Below, one piece after another: positions 9,533 to 20,094 of a stretch of DNA of 64,000 nucleotides. A program made the position numbers and the translations under genes. The notes below the pieces were generated by a model. It made no database searches, had not been told where the DNA came from, and saw only the letters and a program-made list of their open reading frames with translations. Origin of the DNA: Streptomyces sp. I6 (GTDB taxonomy: Bacteria > Actinomycetota > Actinomycetes > Streptomycetales > Streptomycetaceae); contig RHDP01000001.1 of the NCBI GenBank assembly GCA_003725745.1, positions 3,005,501-3,069,500 of the forward strand, written 5' to 3'. Each line of letters starts with the position of its first letter. Position 1 is the first letter of the stretch.

Positions 9533-10669
9533 ATGGCCACTGTCACGTTCGACAAAGCGACCCGGCTCTACCCGGGCTCCACCAAGCCCGCGGTCGACGG
9601 TCTCGACATCGAGATCGCGGACGGCGAGTTCCTCGTCCTCGTCGGCCCCTCCGGCTGCGGCAAGTCGACCTCGCTGCGGATGCTCGCCGGGCTCGAGGAC
9701 GTCAACGGCGGAGCGATCCGCATCGGTGACCGCGATGTCACCCACCTGCCGCCGAAGGACCGGGACATCGCCATGGTGTTCCAGAACTACGCGCTCTACC
9801 CGCACATGACCGTCGCCGACAACATGGGCTTCGCGCTCAAGATCGCCGGCGTCGGCAAGGCCACCATCCGGCAGAAGGTCGAGGAGGCCGCGAAGATCCT
9901 CGACCTGACCGAGTACCTGGACCGCAAGCCGAAGGCGCTGTCCGGCGGGCAGCGGCAGCGGGTGGCGATGGGCCGGGCCATCGTGCGCGAGCCGCAGGTG
10001 TTCCTCATGGACGAGCCGTTGTCGAACCTCGACGCCAAGCTCCGCGTCTCGACCCGTACGCAGATCGCGAGCCTGCAGCGCCGCCTGGGGATCACCACGG
10101 TGTACGTGACGCACGACCAGGTCGAGGCCATGACGATGGGCGACCGGGTCGCCGTACTCAAGGACGGCCTGCTGCAGCAGGTCGACTCGCCGCGCAATAT
10201 GTACGACCGCCCGGCGAACCTCTTCGTCGCCGGCTTCATCGGCTCCCCGGCCATGAACCTGGTCGAGGTGCCGATCACCGACGGGGGTGTGAAGTTCGGC
10301 AACAGCGTCGTGCCGGTGAGCCGGGAGGCGCTGTCGGCGGCCGCGGACCGCGGCGACCGCACCGTCACCGTCGGCGTGCGGCCCGAGCACTTCGACGTGG
10401 TGGAGCTGAACGGCGGCGCGACCGGTGCGCTCTCCAAGGACACCGAGGACGCACCGGCGGGCCTCGCCGTGACGGTCAACGTCGTCGAGGAACTCGGGGC
10501 GGACGGCTACGTGTACGGCACCGCCGAGGTCGGCGGCCAGCACAAGGACCTGGTGGTCCGCGTCAACGGCCGGTCCGTTCCGCGGAAGGGCGCGGAGCTG
10601 CACGTGGTGCCGCGACCGGGCGAGACGCACGTCTTCTCGACCTCCACGGGCGAGCGACTGAGCGACTGA
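9533..10669 (+). CDS. msiK: multiple-sugar ABC transporter ATPase MsiK
   Basis: 378 aa MalK/UgpC-type ATPase. Walker A GPSGCGKST, Q-loop VFQNYALYPHMT, signature LSGGQRQRVAMGRA, Walker B VFLMDEPLSNLD and switch THDQVEA are all present, followed by the C-terminal OB-like regulatory domain (VRPEHFDV). MsiK is the shared ATPase energising several sugar importers in Streptomyces, and it stands alone here without permease genes, as expected. Start ATG 9533 lies just after AAGGGAC. The last codons run into a GAGCGACT tandem repeat (10657-10685). Confidence 0.92.
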   Translation: MATVTFDKATRLYPGSTKPAVDGLDIEIADGEFLVLVGPSGCGKSTSLRMLAGLEDVNGGAIRIGDRDVTHLPPKDRDIAMVFQNYALYPHMTVADNMGFALKIAGVGKATIRQKVEEAAKILDLTEYLDRKPKALSGGQRQRVAMGRAIVREPQVFLMDEPLSNLDAKLRVSTRTQIASLQRRLGITTVYVTHDQVEAMTMGDRVAVLKDGLLQQVDSPRNMYDRPANLFVAGFIGSPAMNLVEVPITDGGVKFGNSVVPVSREALSAAADRGDRTVTVGVRPEHFDVVELNGGATGALSKDTEDAPAGLAVTVNVVEELGADGYVYGTAEVGGQHKDLVVRVNGRSVPRKGAELHVVPRPGETHVFSTSTGERLSD

Positions 10670-10739
10670 GCGACTGAGCGACTGACGTACGGCACCACAG
10701 GCAGCGGCCCCTCGACTGCTCGGGCTCCGTCGGGCCTCG

Positions 10740-10782
10740 CAACACCCACGATCCATGGGACGTGCGAGGACCGTGGGTGTTG
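10740..10782 (+). terminator. hairpin terminator after msiK
   Basis: A 15-bp stem (CAACACCCACGATCC with GGACCGTGGGTGTTG, one mismatch) lies about 70 nt after the msiK stop. Confidence 0.7.
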
Positions 10783-10940
10783 AGCGTGAGGGGGTCGCCG
10801 CCGCATGCCAGTAAATACCCCGCCAAATCGGGCAATTCACACACCGGCGTCAACATGCGATTCGAATAATTCCCTCGAACCATCCCTCACGGGGGTGACT
10901 AAATGTCTCCACACCACTACTGGCCGCTACGCTCGCCTCC

Positions 10941-11366
10941 GTGACCCAGACAGCAGCCCGCCGTATCGGCCGTACCCTCGCTCTCGTCCTGCCCGTCGTC
11001 CTGGTGCTCTCCGGCACTCTGGCGGTCACCAGCGTCCCATGGGCGAACCGCAGCACCGAATCCCAGATGCTCACCGCGTCCTCGGAGAACGTGTCGGTCC
11101 GCGCCACCTCCCGTGCCCCGCACGAGGTCCTCCGCGAGAAGCTCCTCACGGACCTGCAGCAGAAGGACCCGGGGGTCGCGCTCACCAACCTCCAGCGCGC
11201 GGTCGAGGGCCGCCCCTCACTGGCACGGCACTGCATGACGATCGCCCGCGACCTGGGCCGCGCCGCCGTCGCCCGCTACGGGCCCACGCGCGCCCAGTCG
11301 TTCTCCCGCCCCGTCTGCGACACCTCCTTCGCGGCCGGCGTCTCCCAGCAGGCACAGGGCAGCTGA
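10941..11366 (+). CDS. secreted or membrane-anchored protein, unknown
   Basis: 141 aa from GTG. An N-terminal hydrophobic segment (IGRTLALVLPVVLVLSGTLAV) follows two Arg, acting as signal peptide or anchor. The remainder has two Cys (RHCMTIARDLG and RPVCDTSF). No family recognised. It lies 125 bp upstream of the nucleotidyltransferase on the same strand. Confidence 0.65.
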   Translation: MTQTAARRIGRTLALVLPVVLVLSGTLAVTSVPWANRSTESQMLTASSENVSVRATSRAPHEVLREKLLTDLQQKDPGVALTNLQRAVEGRPSLARHCMTIARDLGRAAVARYGPTRAQSFSRPVCDTSFAAGVSQQAQGS

Positions 11367-11491
11367 GGCTGCCGACGCCCCGCCCCGGACCCAACCGGAT
11401 CCAACCGGAACCGCCGGACCCGCAGAGCCCGGAGCGGGCGCAGAGGCAGCACCGGAAGGCCCGTGAGCGGCGCACCGCATATCGTGCCCCT

Positions 11492-12208
11492 ATGCAGACC
11501 CTTCCGGCCCAGGCCGTGGTCCTGGCGGGCGGCCAGGGCTCCCGGCTGCGCCCCTACACCGACGACCGCCCCAAGCCGATGGTCGAGATCCCCGGAACCG
11601 GGATCCCGATCATCGGCCATCAGCTTTCCTGGCTGGCCGCCGAGGGCGTGACAGACGCGGTGGTCTCGTGCGGGCATCTCGCCGAAGTGCTTCAGGAGTG
11701 GCTCGACTCCGCCGTGCTCCCGCTGCGGGTCACGACCGTGGTCGAGACGGAACCGCTGGGCCGCGGCGGTGGCCTGAAGTACGCCGCGAAGAGCCTCCCG
11801 CTCCCGGACGAGCCGTGGTACGCCACCAACGGCGACATCTGGACCCGCTTCTCGCTGCGTGAGATGGCCGAGTTCCACGCCGAGCGCGACGCCGTCGCCA
11901 CACTCGCCCTGGCCCGCCCCCGCATCCCATGGGGTGCGGTGGAGACGGACGAGTTCGGCCATGTCCTCGACTTCATCGAGTCACCGCCGTCGCCGTATCT
12001 GATCAACGCGGGTGTGTACGTGTTCTCGTCGGCGTTCACGAATCTGCTGCCCGACCGCGGCGACCATGAGCGGACCACGTTCCCCCGGCTGGCGCGGGAA
12101 CGCTCACTGGCCGGGTTCCCCCTGCCGCAGGGGGCGTACTGGCGGGCGATCGACACGGCCAAGGACCTCACCGAGGCAGCGAGGGAACTCAGCTCCCGGA
12201 GCCGCTGA
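11492..12208 (+). CDS. sugar-1-phosphate nucleotidyltransferase family protein
   Basis: 238 aa, the NTP_transferase fold. AVVLAGGQGSRLRPYTDDRPKPM is the GGXGXRLXPLT nucleotide-binding signature with the conserved K; YATNGDIW provides the metal-binding D, and EFGHVLDFIESP and INAGVYVFSS complete the pattern. It transfers NMP to a sugar phosphate to make an activated sugar; the sugar is not predictable. The protein is short, with no left-handed helix domain. Confidence 0.85.
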   Translation: MQTLPAQAVVLAGGQGSRLRPYTDDRPKPMVEIPGTGIPIIGHQLSWLAAEGVTDAVVSCGHLAEVLQEWLDSAVLPLRVTTVVETEPLGRGGGLKYAAKSLPLPDEPWYATNGDIWTRFSLREMAEFHAERDAVATLALARPRIPWGAVETDEFGHVLDFIESPPSPYLINAGVYVFSSAFTNLLPDRGDHERTTFPRLARERSLAGFPLPQGAYWRAIDTAKDLTEAARELSSRSR

Positions 12209-12477
12209 GCCCGCCCGCCGTCCGCGCACTCCCCGGCCCGCACGCCCGCGCGCCGGCCCCGTACTTCCCGCCCACCGCTGCCTGAGCGCCGTACGCCCCG
12301 CCTCCGCACCCCCCACCGCCGCGAACCCGGTCCGCGCACTCCCCGGCCGCACGCCGGCGTCCCGGCCGCACGCCGGCGTCCCGGCCGCCGCGCACCCGGC
12401 CCGCGGACCGGACCCGCCGGGCGGCAGCGGGCACCCGCCGCGGGCACGCACGCCGCAGCGGTCACACCGCGTACGAA

Positions 12478-12518
12478 GGGGCGGTCACCGAGCACGACTC
12501 GTGCTCGGTGACCGCCCC
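12478..12518. terminator. bidirectional terminator, 20-bp perfect stem
   Basis: GGGGCGGTCACCGAGCACGA and its exact complement flank a single base. It lies between the convergent nucleotidyltransferase and DoxX genes. Confidence 0.85.
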
Positions 12519-12639
12519 GCCGCGTGTCAGCCGCCGGGCCGGGCGGCGGCCCGGCAGGTGACCGGAAGAGCTGAAGACGGGAAAGCCGGAACCGAGACCG
12601 GAACCGGAACCGGAACCGGGAACAGAAGCGGAACCGACA

Positions 12640-12803
12640 GGACCCACCGAACCCACCGAACCCACCAAACCCACCGGACCCATCGGACCCACCGGACCCA
12701 TCGGACCCACCGGACCCACCGGACCCACCGGACCCACCGGACCCACCGGACCCACCGGACCCACCGGACCCACCGGACCCACCGGACCCACCGAACCCAC
12801 GAG
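12640..12803. repeat. 9-bp minisatellite (GGACCCACC), about 18 copies
   Basis: Near-perfect 9-bp direct repeats, preceded at 12590-12620 by GGAACC hexamers. They lie between the terminator and the DoxX stop. On the minus strand one frame reads Gly-Pro-Val triplets like collagen, but it is not in frame with DoxX. Confidence 0.9.
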
Positions 12804-12825
12804 ACTTGTCGGACCCAGCCGCGCC

Positions 12826-14570
12826 CTAGCCCAGAAGGCCGCCGATCGGGTTCCGGTTGCCGCCGCTGCCGCCTCCGCTGCCACCGCCGTTGCCACCACC
12901 CGTAGCGGCGCTGCCGCCTCCGCCGTCGGAGCCGCCGACCGAACCGCCCGTACCACCGCCCGTGGCACCCGAGTCACCGGTCCCGGACGAGGAGGGGCCC
13001 GAGCTGCTGGACGGCGGGTTCACGGGCTCGGACTGGACGGGGGCCTGCTGTCCGTCGGTGCCCCGGGACTCGCTGGGCCGGCCGGCCTCGTCCGCGACAC
13101 CGGTGTCGCGGGCCGTCTCGGACGGCTCGGCCCGCTCCGCCGCGGGGGTGCTCGACTCGCTCCTGGCGGGCTGGGCGCTCCGCTCGGCCTCCCGGGTCGG
13201 GCTGCGCCGGCCGGCCTCGCTGGGGAGCGCGGTGCCCGGAAGGTGGTTGGTCGGGTCGGCGTCCGGGCCGGGGACGGTCACGAGTTCCGTGGAGCGAACC
13301 GCGCCCCCAGGACCGAGCCGATCAGCAGCGTCAGACCGACCACGACGGCGGCGACCATCCCGCCGCGCCGCAGCACCCGGCGCCGCAGCTCCCAGAGTTC
13401 GGAGCGCGGGCCGAGGGTACGCCAGGCCTCGCCCGCGAGGCGGCCGTCGACGGAGTAGACCGGTGCGCCTGCGATGATCAGCGGGGACCAGGCCGCGAGG
13501 TTCATGATGTCCGGCGCGTCGTACACCGGCGCGGTCCGCCAGCTGACGGTCATGATCAGGGCGGCGGAGAGCGACGCACCGACGGCGGCGGCGGCACGCT
13601 GCCAGAGGCCGAGGACGGTCAGCACACCGACGACGACCTGGAGGAACGCGACCGTGAGCCCGGCACCGACGGGGTAGGCGAGGGCGAAGTCGCGCAGCGG
13701 CTCGGCGAGGGCCCAGGGCTCCAGGGACGACAGCCACTTGATCATGGAGCCGCGCTCCCCGCCGTCGAAGTAGACGGGGTCGCAGAGCTTGCCCATGCCC
13801 GCGTAGATCGAGATGAAGCCGAGGAACACGCGGAGGGGCAGCAGGACGACGCCGAGGTTCATCCGGCGGCCGGGATAGTAGGCGTGCCGTACGCCGCCGG
13901 GCGGCCCGGCAGCGGTCCCCCGGCCGCGGGAGCCGTCGTGCCGTGCGAAGCCGGTCGCGTCCTCCTCCGCCTCCTCCCCGTACGGCTCGTAGGCGTCGTA
14001 CGCGCCCTCCGCCCGCCGCATCGGGGGCAGCAGCGGCTCCCGGCGCTGGGCGCCGATGACGGGGGTGGGCAGGGTGTCCGGGGTGGCCTCCACAGCGACG
14101 CGGGGGATGACCTGCGTGGCACCGCCGGCGCCGGGACCGTGCCCGCCGTCGAGGCCCCGTGCGGTGTCGAACGCGCGCGTGCCGTCCAAGCCGGGAGGGC
14201 CATCGAAGCCGGGAGGGCCGTCGAACGCGGGACGGCCCTCGTGTCCGCGCGCGGGGTGGGTGACGGATCCCGCGCTGCGCACGGCCTGCAGCAGCCCCGA
14301 GGCCGCGGGGTCCCCGGGAGCCGACTTCCCGCTCCACACGACGGGGGCCCGCCGCCGCGCCACGGTACGCGCACCGGCACCGCTGAGGGCGGGGATCCTG
14401 GTGGTGTCGGCCATCCCCCGGACGGGGCGCCTGGCCTGACTCGGGCCGAGCTTCACCCGGAAGCTGGCGTGGTTCACGATGACCTGCGCCGGGTCGCAGT
14501 CCACCTTGGGGGTGTTCAGGGGGAGCTGATCATCGAACCCGGGCCTGGGCGTTCTGGTGTCCACACTCAT
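12826..14570 (-). CDS. DoxX family membrane protein with long soluble ends (frame broken once)
   Basis: Residues 1 to about 215 are a low-complexity cytoplasmic region. The DoxX core follows: [22 protein letters not shown], further helices [20 protein letters not shown] and [13 protein letters not shown], and a last helix [15 protein letters not shown]. The frame ends early at 13278; restoring one G in the G5 run near 13304-13308 continues it into a Ser/Gly-rich tail ending NPIGGLLG, 581 aa in all. DoxX proteins are quinone- or redox-linked membrane proteins; the role here is unproven. Confidence 0.82.
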
Positions 14571-14753
14571 CTAACCGAGTGACCTGTCCTTAGGACACTG
14601 CCTTGACGGCCCCGGAATGTCCGAGACCCGTCAAGATCGTTCCCGGTCGGAGCCACCCGGTGGCGCGCCGTGCGGGACGCGCCTGCGGCAGGCCCCCGAC
14701 GTGCGAGGACGCCTCCGCTGAGCCCCGGGGCCCGAAGGCGTCGCCGTTCGCCG

Positions 14754-15704
14754 TCAGCCCCGGCGGCGCGCCGCCTCGTAGAGCACCACGCCCGCCGCGA
14801 CACCGGCGTTGAGGGACTCCGCGCCACCCGGCATGGGGATCCGGACACGGAAGTCGCAGGTCTCGCCGACCAGTCGGGACAGGCCCTTGCCCTCGCTGCC
14901 GACGACGATGACGACCGGCCCGTCGAGGGCCTCCAGCTCCCCGACCTCGACCTCGCCGTCCGCGGCCAGGCCGACCACGGTGATGCCGGCCTTCTGGTAG
15001 GCCTCCAGGGCCCGGGTCAGATTGGTGGCCCGGGCGACCGGGGTGCGGGCGGCGGTGCCCGCCGAGGTCTTCCACGCGCCGGCCGTCATCCCCGCGGCGC
15101 GGCGCTCCGGTACGACCACGCCGTGGCCGCCGAACGCCGCGACGGAGCGGACGACCGCGCCCAGGTTGCGCGGGTCGGTGACCCCGTCGAGAGCGACGAT
15201 CAGCGGGTCCTCGCCGTCGTCGAGGGCGGCGGCCGCCAGGTCCTCGGGGTGGGCGTACTCGTACGGCGGGACCTGCAGGACCAGGCCCTGGTGGTTGAGC
15301 CCGTTGGTCATCCGGTCCAGCTCGGCGCGCGGCGCCTCCATCAGGTTGATGTTGCCGCGCTGCCCGGCGAGGTGCAGCGCCTCGCGCACCCGTTCGTCGT
15401 TGTCGATGAACTGCTGGACGTACAGGGTCGTCGCGGGCACGCCGTCGCGCAGCGCCTCGAAGACGGGATTGCGGCCGACGACCATCTCGGACGCCCCCTT
15501 GCCGCCGCGGCGGGCGACGGGACGCCGCTGGGCCTGCTTGGCCTTGGCGTTGGCGATGCGGTTCTTCACGTGGCCCTTGCGCGCGGACGCCGGCGGGGTC
15601 GGCCCCTTGCCCTCGAGGGAACGGCGCCGCTTGCCACCGCTGCCGACCGTCGCGCCCTTCTTGTTGGACGTGCGGCGGTTCCTGCGCTGGCTGTTCCCGG
15701 CCAT
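14754..15704 (-). CDS. rlmB: 23S rRNA (guanosine-2'-O-)-methyltransferase RlmB
   Basis: 316 aa SPOUT (TrmH/SpoU) enzyme. A basic N-terminal extension ([23 protein letters not shown]) precedes the substrate-binding domain and the catalytic domain with motif 1 [18 protein letters not shown], motif 2 [15 protein letters not shown] and motif 3 [18 protein letters not shown]. It methylates a 23S rRNA guanosine using AdoMet. It is the next gene after cysS on the same strand, a conserved actinobacterial pairing. Confidence 0.9.
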   Translation of the reverse strand: MAGNSQRRNRRTSNKKGATVGSGGKRRRSLEGKGPTPPASARKGHVKNRIANAKAKQAQRRPVARRGGKGASEMVVGRNPVFEALRDGVPATTLYVQQFIDNDERVREALHLAGQRGNINLMEAPRAELDRMTNGLNHQGLVLQVPPYEYAHPEDLAAAALDDGEDPLIVALDGVTDPRNLGAVVRSVAAFGGHGVVVPERRAAGMTAGAWKTSAGTAARTPVARATNLTRALEAYQKAGITVVGLAADGEVEVGELEALDGPVVIVVGSEGKGLSRLVGETCDFRVRIPMPGGAESLNAGVAAGVVLYEAARRRG

Positions 15705-15782
15705 GACTACCTGTTTCCTGAATGCTCGTGGGCCCCGGGCGATGCCGTCCGGGTCCCCTATGCGTGTGTACGTACGGAGGAA

Positions 15783-15814
15783 AGTGTGCCGCCCGGACGG
15801 CCGGGCGGCACACT
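15783..15814 (-). terminator. hairpin between cysS and rlmB
   Basis: AGTGTGCCGCCCGG pairs exactly with CCGGGCGGCACACT around ACGG, 9 nt after the cysS stop codon. It may attenuate rather than end transcription into rlmB. Confidence 0.8.
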
Positions 15815-15822
15815 GTCGCTGG

Positions 15823-17220
15823 TCAGCGGGGTGCGAGTGTCCAGCGGGGGCCGTCGGGGCCGTCCTCGACGGCCAGCCCGGACTGGTTGAGCCGGTCGCG
15901 GATCGCGTCCGCGGTGGCCCAGTCCTTGCGGGCCCGCGCGGACTCGCGCTGCTGGAGCACGAGCCCGACGAGGGTGTCGACCACGCCGTGCAGGTCCTCG
16001 CCGCGGTCGGCCTCGCCGGCCCAGTGCGGGTCGAGCGGGTCGAGGCCGAGGACGCCGAGCATGGCGCGCACCTCGGCGAGCCGGGCGACGGCCTCCTCCT
16101 TGTCGTCGGCGGCCAGGGCAGAGTTGCCCTGGCGGACGGTGGTGTGGATGATCGCGAGCGCCTGGGGACGCCCAGGTCGTCGTCCATGGCCTCGGCGAAC
16201 GCGGGCGGTACCTCGGCGGCGGGCACCACCGCCTTCCCCGCCTTCTCGGTGACCCGCTGGACGAAGCCCTCGATCCGCGCGAAAGCCGACTCGGCCTCGC
16301 GCAGGGCCTCCTCGCTGTACTCGATCATCGAGCGGTAGTGCGGGGTGCCGAGGTAGTAGCGCAGCACGACGGGCCGCCAGTTCCTGACCATCTCGCTCAC
16401 CAGGACCGAGTTGCCGAGCGACTTCGACATCTTCTCGCCGCTCATGGTCACCCAGGCGTTGTGCACCCAGTAGGACGCGAAGTCGTCGCCGAAGGCCCTG
16501 GCCTGCGCGATCTCGTTCTCATGGTGGGGGAAGACCAGGTCGAGGCCGCCGCCGTGGATGTCGAAGGCGGAACCCAGGTACTTGTGGGCCATGGCCGAGC
16601 ACTCCAGGTGCCAGCCGGGCCGGCCGGGGCCCCACGGGGTCCCCAGGACGGCTCGCCGGGGCGCTCCGCCTTCCACATGGCGAAGTCGCGCGGGTCGCGC
16701 TTGCCGGTCTCGTTGTCTCCGGAGGGCTGACGCAGGTCGTCGATGTCCTGGTTGGAGAGTTCGAGGTACCCCGGGAAGGAGCGTACGTCGAAGTAGACGT
16801 TGCCGTCGGCCTCGTAGGCGTGCCCGCGCTCGATCAGACCGCGCATCATCTCGACCATCTCGGGATGTGGCCGGTGGCACGCGGCTCGTAGGTGGGCGGC
16901 AGGCAGCCGAGGGCCTGGTAGCCCGCGGTGAAGGCGCGCTCGTTCTCGTACCCGATCGCCCACCAGGGGCGCCCCTGGTCGGCGGCCTTGGTGATGATCT
17001 TGTCGTCGATGTCCGTCACGTTGCGGACGAACGTGACGTCGTAGCCGCGGTACTCGAACCAGCGGCGCATGATGTCGAAGTTGAGTCCGGACCTGATGTG
17101 CCCGATGTGCGGAGCGGACTGCACGGTCGCGCCGCACAGGTAGATCGAGACGCAGCCCGGCACGAGCGGGACGAAGTCGCGGATCTGCCGGGCGCTGGTG
17201 TCGTACAGCCGAATAGTCAC
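15823..17220 (-). CDS. cysS: cysteinyl-tRNA synthetase (frame broken three times)
   Basis: Charges tRNA-Cys. The HIGH motif ([11 protein letters not shown]) is near residue 35 and the KMSKS loop ([10 protein letters not shown]) lies mid-protein; HHENEIAQ supplies zinc-site residues. Three one-base losses break the frame: in C/G runs near 16862-16864 (TGHIP to EMVEMM), 16641-16644 (PSWG to TPWGPG) and 16164-16167 (DLGVP to QALAII). Restoring one base at each gives 466 aa, the normal length. An essential gene with three homopolymer breaks indicates sequencing error. The start is GTG 17220. Confidence 0.92.
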
Positions 17221-17336
17221 GCGTCAAGAGTAGTGGGCCGGTGGCGGTGCCCCGCGCCCTCCGCGGGACGCGGGCACCCGACGGTGACCGGTGAGGCGCG
17301 TCACGGCCGCGGTCGCCGCCTCCCCGGGCGATACCC

Positions 17337-17740
17337 CTAGAGCCTGCCGACGATCTTCCGCGGGGTGAGCCGGACCACCACGCGCGGTGCGTCCCGGCCC
17401 GCCTCCGGGTTGAACTCCGCGTACCGCTTGCCGGTGTACTTCATCGACAGCTCGTCGATCAGCTCCTGCCCGCCCTCCTCGGTGAGGGTGACGATGCCGC
17501 GGACCTCGGCGTAGGTGTACGGCGCGTCGAAGGGCTGGACGACCACGCTGGCACGCGGGTCGCGCCGGAGGTTCCTCTCCTTGCGCCGGCCGAGGGTCGT
17601 GGAGATCAGCAGTTCGTCGCCGTCGCGCTTGACCCACACGGGGAGACCTGGGGGCTGCCGTCGGGCTGGATGGTGGCGAGATCGACGAACACGGGGCCGT
17701 CGAGGATCTCCTTGAGCTTCTCGCTGAGTACGGCGGTCAC
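17337..17740 (-). CDS. PPOX/F420-dependent split-barrel protein (frame broken once)
   Basis: N-terminal [25 protein letters not shown] and C-terminal [20 protein letters not shown] lie in different frames. Restoring one C after CTCCCC near 17641-17645 joins them as [14 protein letters not shown], 134 aa. The layout ([14 protein letters not shown], then a [15 protein letters not shown] strand) is typical of the pyridoxamine-oxidase-like family that binds F420 or flavin. Substrate unknown. Confidence 0.82.
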
Positions 17741-17816
17741 AGTGCGGTCCTCCAAGGCGTCGGCACGCTGGGGGCGTGCGCGGGGTTTCGTTGGCGTCAC
17801 CACCGCGTCCACGGAC

Positions 17817-17858
17817 GGGCTTGCCGGGGAATCGAGGTGGTGCCTCCCCGGCAAGCCC
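17817..17858 (-). terminator. hairpin terminator after ispF
   Basis: GGGCTTGCCGGGG pairs perfectly with CCCCGGCAAGCCC over a 16-nt loop, 26 nt beyond the ispF stop. Confidence 0.75.
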
Positions 17859-17884
17859 TTACCCCAACGGGCGCCCCGTGCCAC

Positions 17885-18415
17885 TCAGGACGCGCGGAAG
17901 ACGAGGGCCGTGGCGATCGCGGCCAGTCCTTCGGCCCTGCCGGTCAGCCCGAGGCCGTCGGTCGTCGTGCCCGAGACGGAGACCGGTGCGCCGGCCGCGG
18001 CGCTCAGCGCCTTCTGCGCCTCGTCGCGGCGCCTGCCGATCTTCGGGCGTACGCCGATGACCTGGACCCCGATATTGCCGATCTCGAAGCCCTCGGCGCG
18101 CACGATCCTGGCCGCCTCGGCGAGCAGCGTGACGCCGGAGGCGCCGGACCACTCGGGCCTGCCGGTGCCGAAGTGCGCGCCGAGGTCGCCGACGCCCGCG
18201 GCGGAGAACAGGGCGTCGCACGCGGCGTGGGCGGCCACGTCCCCGTCGGAGTGGCCGGCGAGGCCCCAGCCGCCGGAGTCCTCCCAGAGGAGTCCCGCAC
18301 ACCACAGCTCGCGGCCCTGCTCGAAGGCGTGGACGTCGGTGCCGATGCCGACGAGCGGCAGCACGGCCGGCGGTGCCGCCGGCCGCCGGGGTGGCACGGG
18401 TGTGTCAGAAGCCAT
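17885..18415 (-). CDS. ispF: 2-C-methyl-D-erythritol 2,4-cyclodiphosphate synthase
   Basis: 176 aa, MEP isoprenoid pathway. Metal-binding DVH in GIGTDVHAF and the third ligand His in [13 protein letters not shown] are present, as is the conserved DLGAHFGTG loop and the [14 protein letters not shown]-terminus. ispF overlaps the ispD stop by 11 nt (ATG 18415), implying translational coupling. Confidence 0.93.
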   Translation of the reverse strand: MASDTPVPPRRPAAPPAVLPLVGIGTDVHAFEQGRELWCAGLLWEDSGGWGLAGHSDGDVAAHAACDALFSAAGVGDLGAHFGTGRPEWSGASGVTLLAEAARIVRAEGFEIGNIGVQVIGVRPKIGRRRDEAQKALSAAAGAPVSVSGTTTDGLGLTGRAEGLAAIATALVFRAS

Positions 18416-19151
18416 CGTTGGCCCTCCTGCGGGCGAGCACGGCCTCGGCGAGGACCAGGTCGAGCGGACGGGTCACCTTGAACGCCTCCTCGTGGCCGGG
18501 CACGACCACCACCGGGGTGCCGAGGCGCTCGACCATCCCCGCGTCGTCGGTGGCGCCGTCACCGGCGACGGCGACGGTCCGGTGGGCGCGCAGGAGCGTG
18601 TCGCGGTCGAAACCCTGCGGCGTCTGCACCGCCCGCAGCCTGGCGCGCTCGGGGGTGGCGACGACGGGTTCGGGCTCGCCCTTCTCCCCTGGCTCGACCT
18701 CCTTGACGGTGTCGGTGAGCGGAAGGGCGGGGACGACGGCGGGTGCCCCGTCGAGGACCGCCGCGATCACGGCGTCGACGGTGTCGACGGGCACGAGCGG
18801 ACGGGCTGCGTCGTGGACGAGGACGGTGCCGATGCCCTCGGGCAGCGCCTCGAGGCCGAGGCGAACGGACTCCTGGCGGGTGTCACCACCCGGTACGACC
18901 AGGTAGTCGGTCCGCTCGGGCAGGGAGTGCGCGTCGAGGAGGTTCTTGACCTCGGGGGCGCCGTCCGGCGGGGCCACCACGACGACGAGCGAGACGGCGC
19001 GCGAGGCGGCCATGGCGCGTACCGCGTGGATCAGCAGGGGTGTGCCACCCAGTGCGCGGAGCGCCTTGGGCGCGCCGGGGCCGAGCCGTACGCCCCGGCC
19101 GGCCGCGGGAATCACCGCGGCGGTGCGGCCCGCACGCGTCTGTTCTGACAT
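18405..19151 (-). CDS. ispD: 2-C-methyl-D-erythritol 4-phosphate cytidylyltransferase
   Basis: 248 aa. [20 protein letters not shown] is the nucleotide-binding signature; [12 protein letters not shown] and [14 protein letters not shown] are IspD family motifs. It forms CDP-ME upstream of IspF. The start is ATG 19151, though the frame is open further upstream. carD lies about 460 bp upstream on the same strand. Confidence 0.93.
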   Translation of the reverse strand: MSEQTRAGRTAAVIPAAGRGVRLGPGAPKALRALGGTPLLIHAVRAMAASRAVSLVVVVAPPDGAPEVKNLLDAHSLPERTDYLVVPGGDTRQESVRLGLEALPEGIGTVLVHDAARPLVPVDTVDAVIAAVLDGAPAVVPALPLTDTVKEVEPGEKGEPEPVVATPERARLRAVQTPQGFDRDTLLRAHRTVAVAGDGATDDAGMVERLGTPVVVVPGHEEAFKVTRPLDLVLAEAVLARRRANDGF

Positions 19152-19611
19152 CGGTTCCACTCCGGAGATCAATCGCGGGGAATCCACCGGAAGCCGCCGG
19201 AAGCCGGAAAGGAAGGGCCCCCTTTTTCGGCATGCCCGGGGAGAATTGACATGGCCAGGTTTGTTCCCTCGGCCGATATGGGTATGGCCTGGGCGTACCC
19301 CCGACCGAGGGCCGGGGAGTGCCGGGCGCGGCGCCCTCGACCGGACCCTTCCGTGACAACCGGTCGAGTCGGCGGTCCGCCCGGCGCGGCGCACCAGGAG
19401 GCTGCCACGAGGGCGGGGACGGGGGACGGGACACACAGCGGGGAACGGCACGCGATGAGGGGCGCCCGGCGGTGCGATGAACACGCCGCAGTGCCCGGCG
19501 ACACAACCTTCCAGCTGGGTCAGCGGGCACCGCTGCATTCAGTTCTGCACCGTGGAACGGGCCCGCTGCCTCACTCCCGGCCTCGGGCCCCGCTGCACAG
19601 CAGGACACCCG
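19152..19611. other. intergenic region between carD and ispD
   Basis: 460 bp with no gene or clear hairpin that I can support. The region 19190-19300 is less GC-rich than its surroundings and is a plausible ispD promoter region. Confidence 0.45.
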
Positions 19612-20094
19612 TCAGGACGCCAGGACCTCGTCGAGCAGGGCCTCGGCCTTGTCCTCATTGGTGTTCTCCGCGAGAGCCAGCTCGCTCACCAGGATCTGGC
19701 GGGCCTTGGCCAGCATGCGCTTCTCCCCTGCGGAGAGACCGCGCTCACGCTCGCGGCGCCACAGGTCACGCACCACTTCGGCGACCTTGATGACGTCGCC
19801 GGAGGCGAGCTTCTCGAGATTTGCCTTGTAGCGACGGGACCAGTTCGTCGGCTCCTCGGCGTACGGCGCGCGCAGCACGTCGAAGACCCGGTCCAGTCCG
19901 TCCTGACCGACCACATCGCGCACGCCAACGAGGTCCGCATTGTCCGCCGGCACACGAACCGTCAAGTCGCCCTGGGCGACCTTGAGCACCAAGTAGGTCT
20001 TGTCCACGCCTTTGATCTGGCGAGTTTCGATGGCCTCGATCAGCGCGGCCCCGTGATGGGGATAGACCACGGTGTCGCCAACCTTGAACGTCAT
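19612..20094 (-). CDS. carD: CarD/CdnL family RNA polymerase-binding regulator
   Basis: 160 aa. An N-terminal Tudor-like RNAP-interaction domain ([20 protein letters not shown], then [19 protein letters not shown]) precedes a helical DNA-binding domain with the conserved W ([15 protein letters not shown]...VRDLWRRE). Actinobacterial CarD binds the RNAP beta subunit and stabilises the open complex at housekeeping promoters, including rRNA. Upstream of ispD-ispF, as in other actinobacteria. Confidence 0.93.
   Translation of the reverse strand: MTFKVGDTVVYPHHGAALIEAIETRQIKGVDKTYLVLKVAQGDLTVRVPADNADLVGVRDVVGQDGLDRVFDVLRAPYAEEPTNWSRRYKANLEKLASGDVIKVAEVVRDLWRRERERGLSAGEKRMLAKARQILVSELALAENTNEDKAEALLDEVLAS

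Noticed and set aside
12462-12977. Collagen-like Gly-Pro-Val open frame on the minus strand
   Set aside because: It arises from the 9-bp minisatellite, runs across the DoxX stop in another frame, and has no ribosome site.
15823-17220. cysS as a genuine pseudogene
   Set aside because: All catalytic motifs are present and one-base additions in homopolymers restore the standard length; error is more likely.
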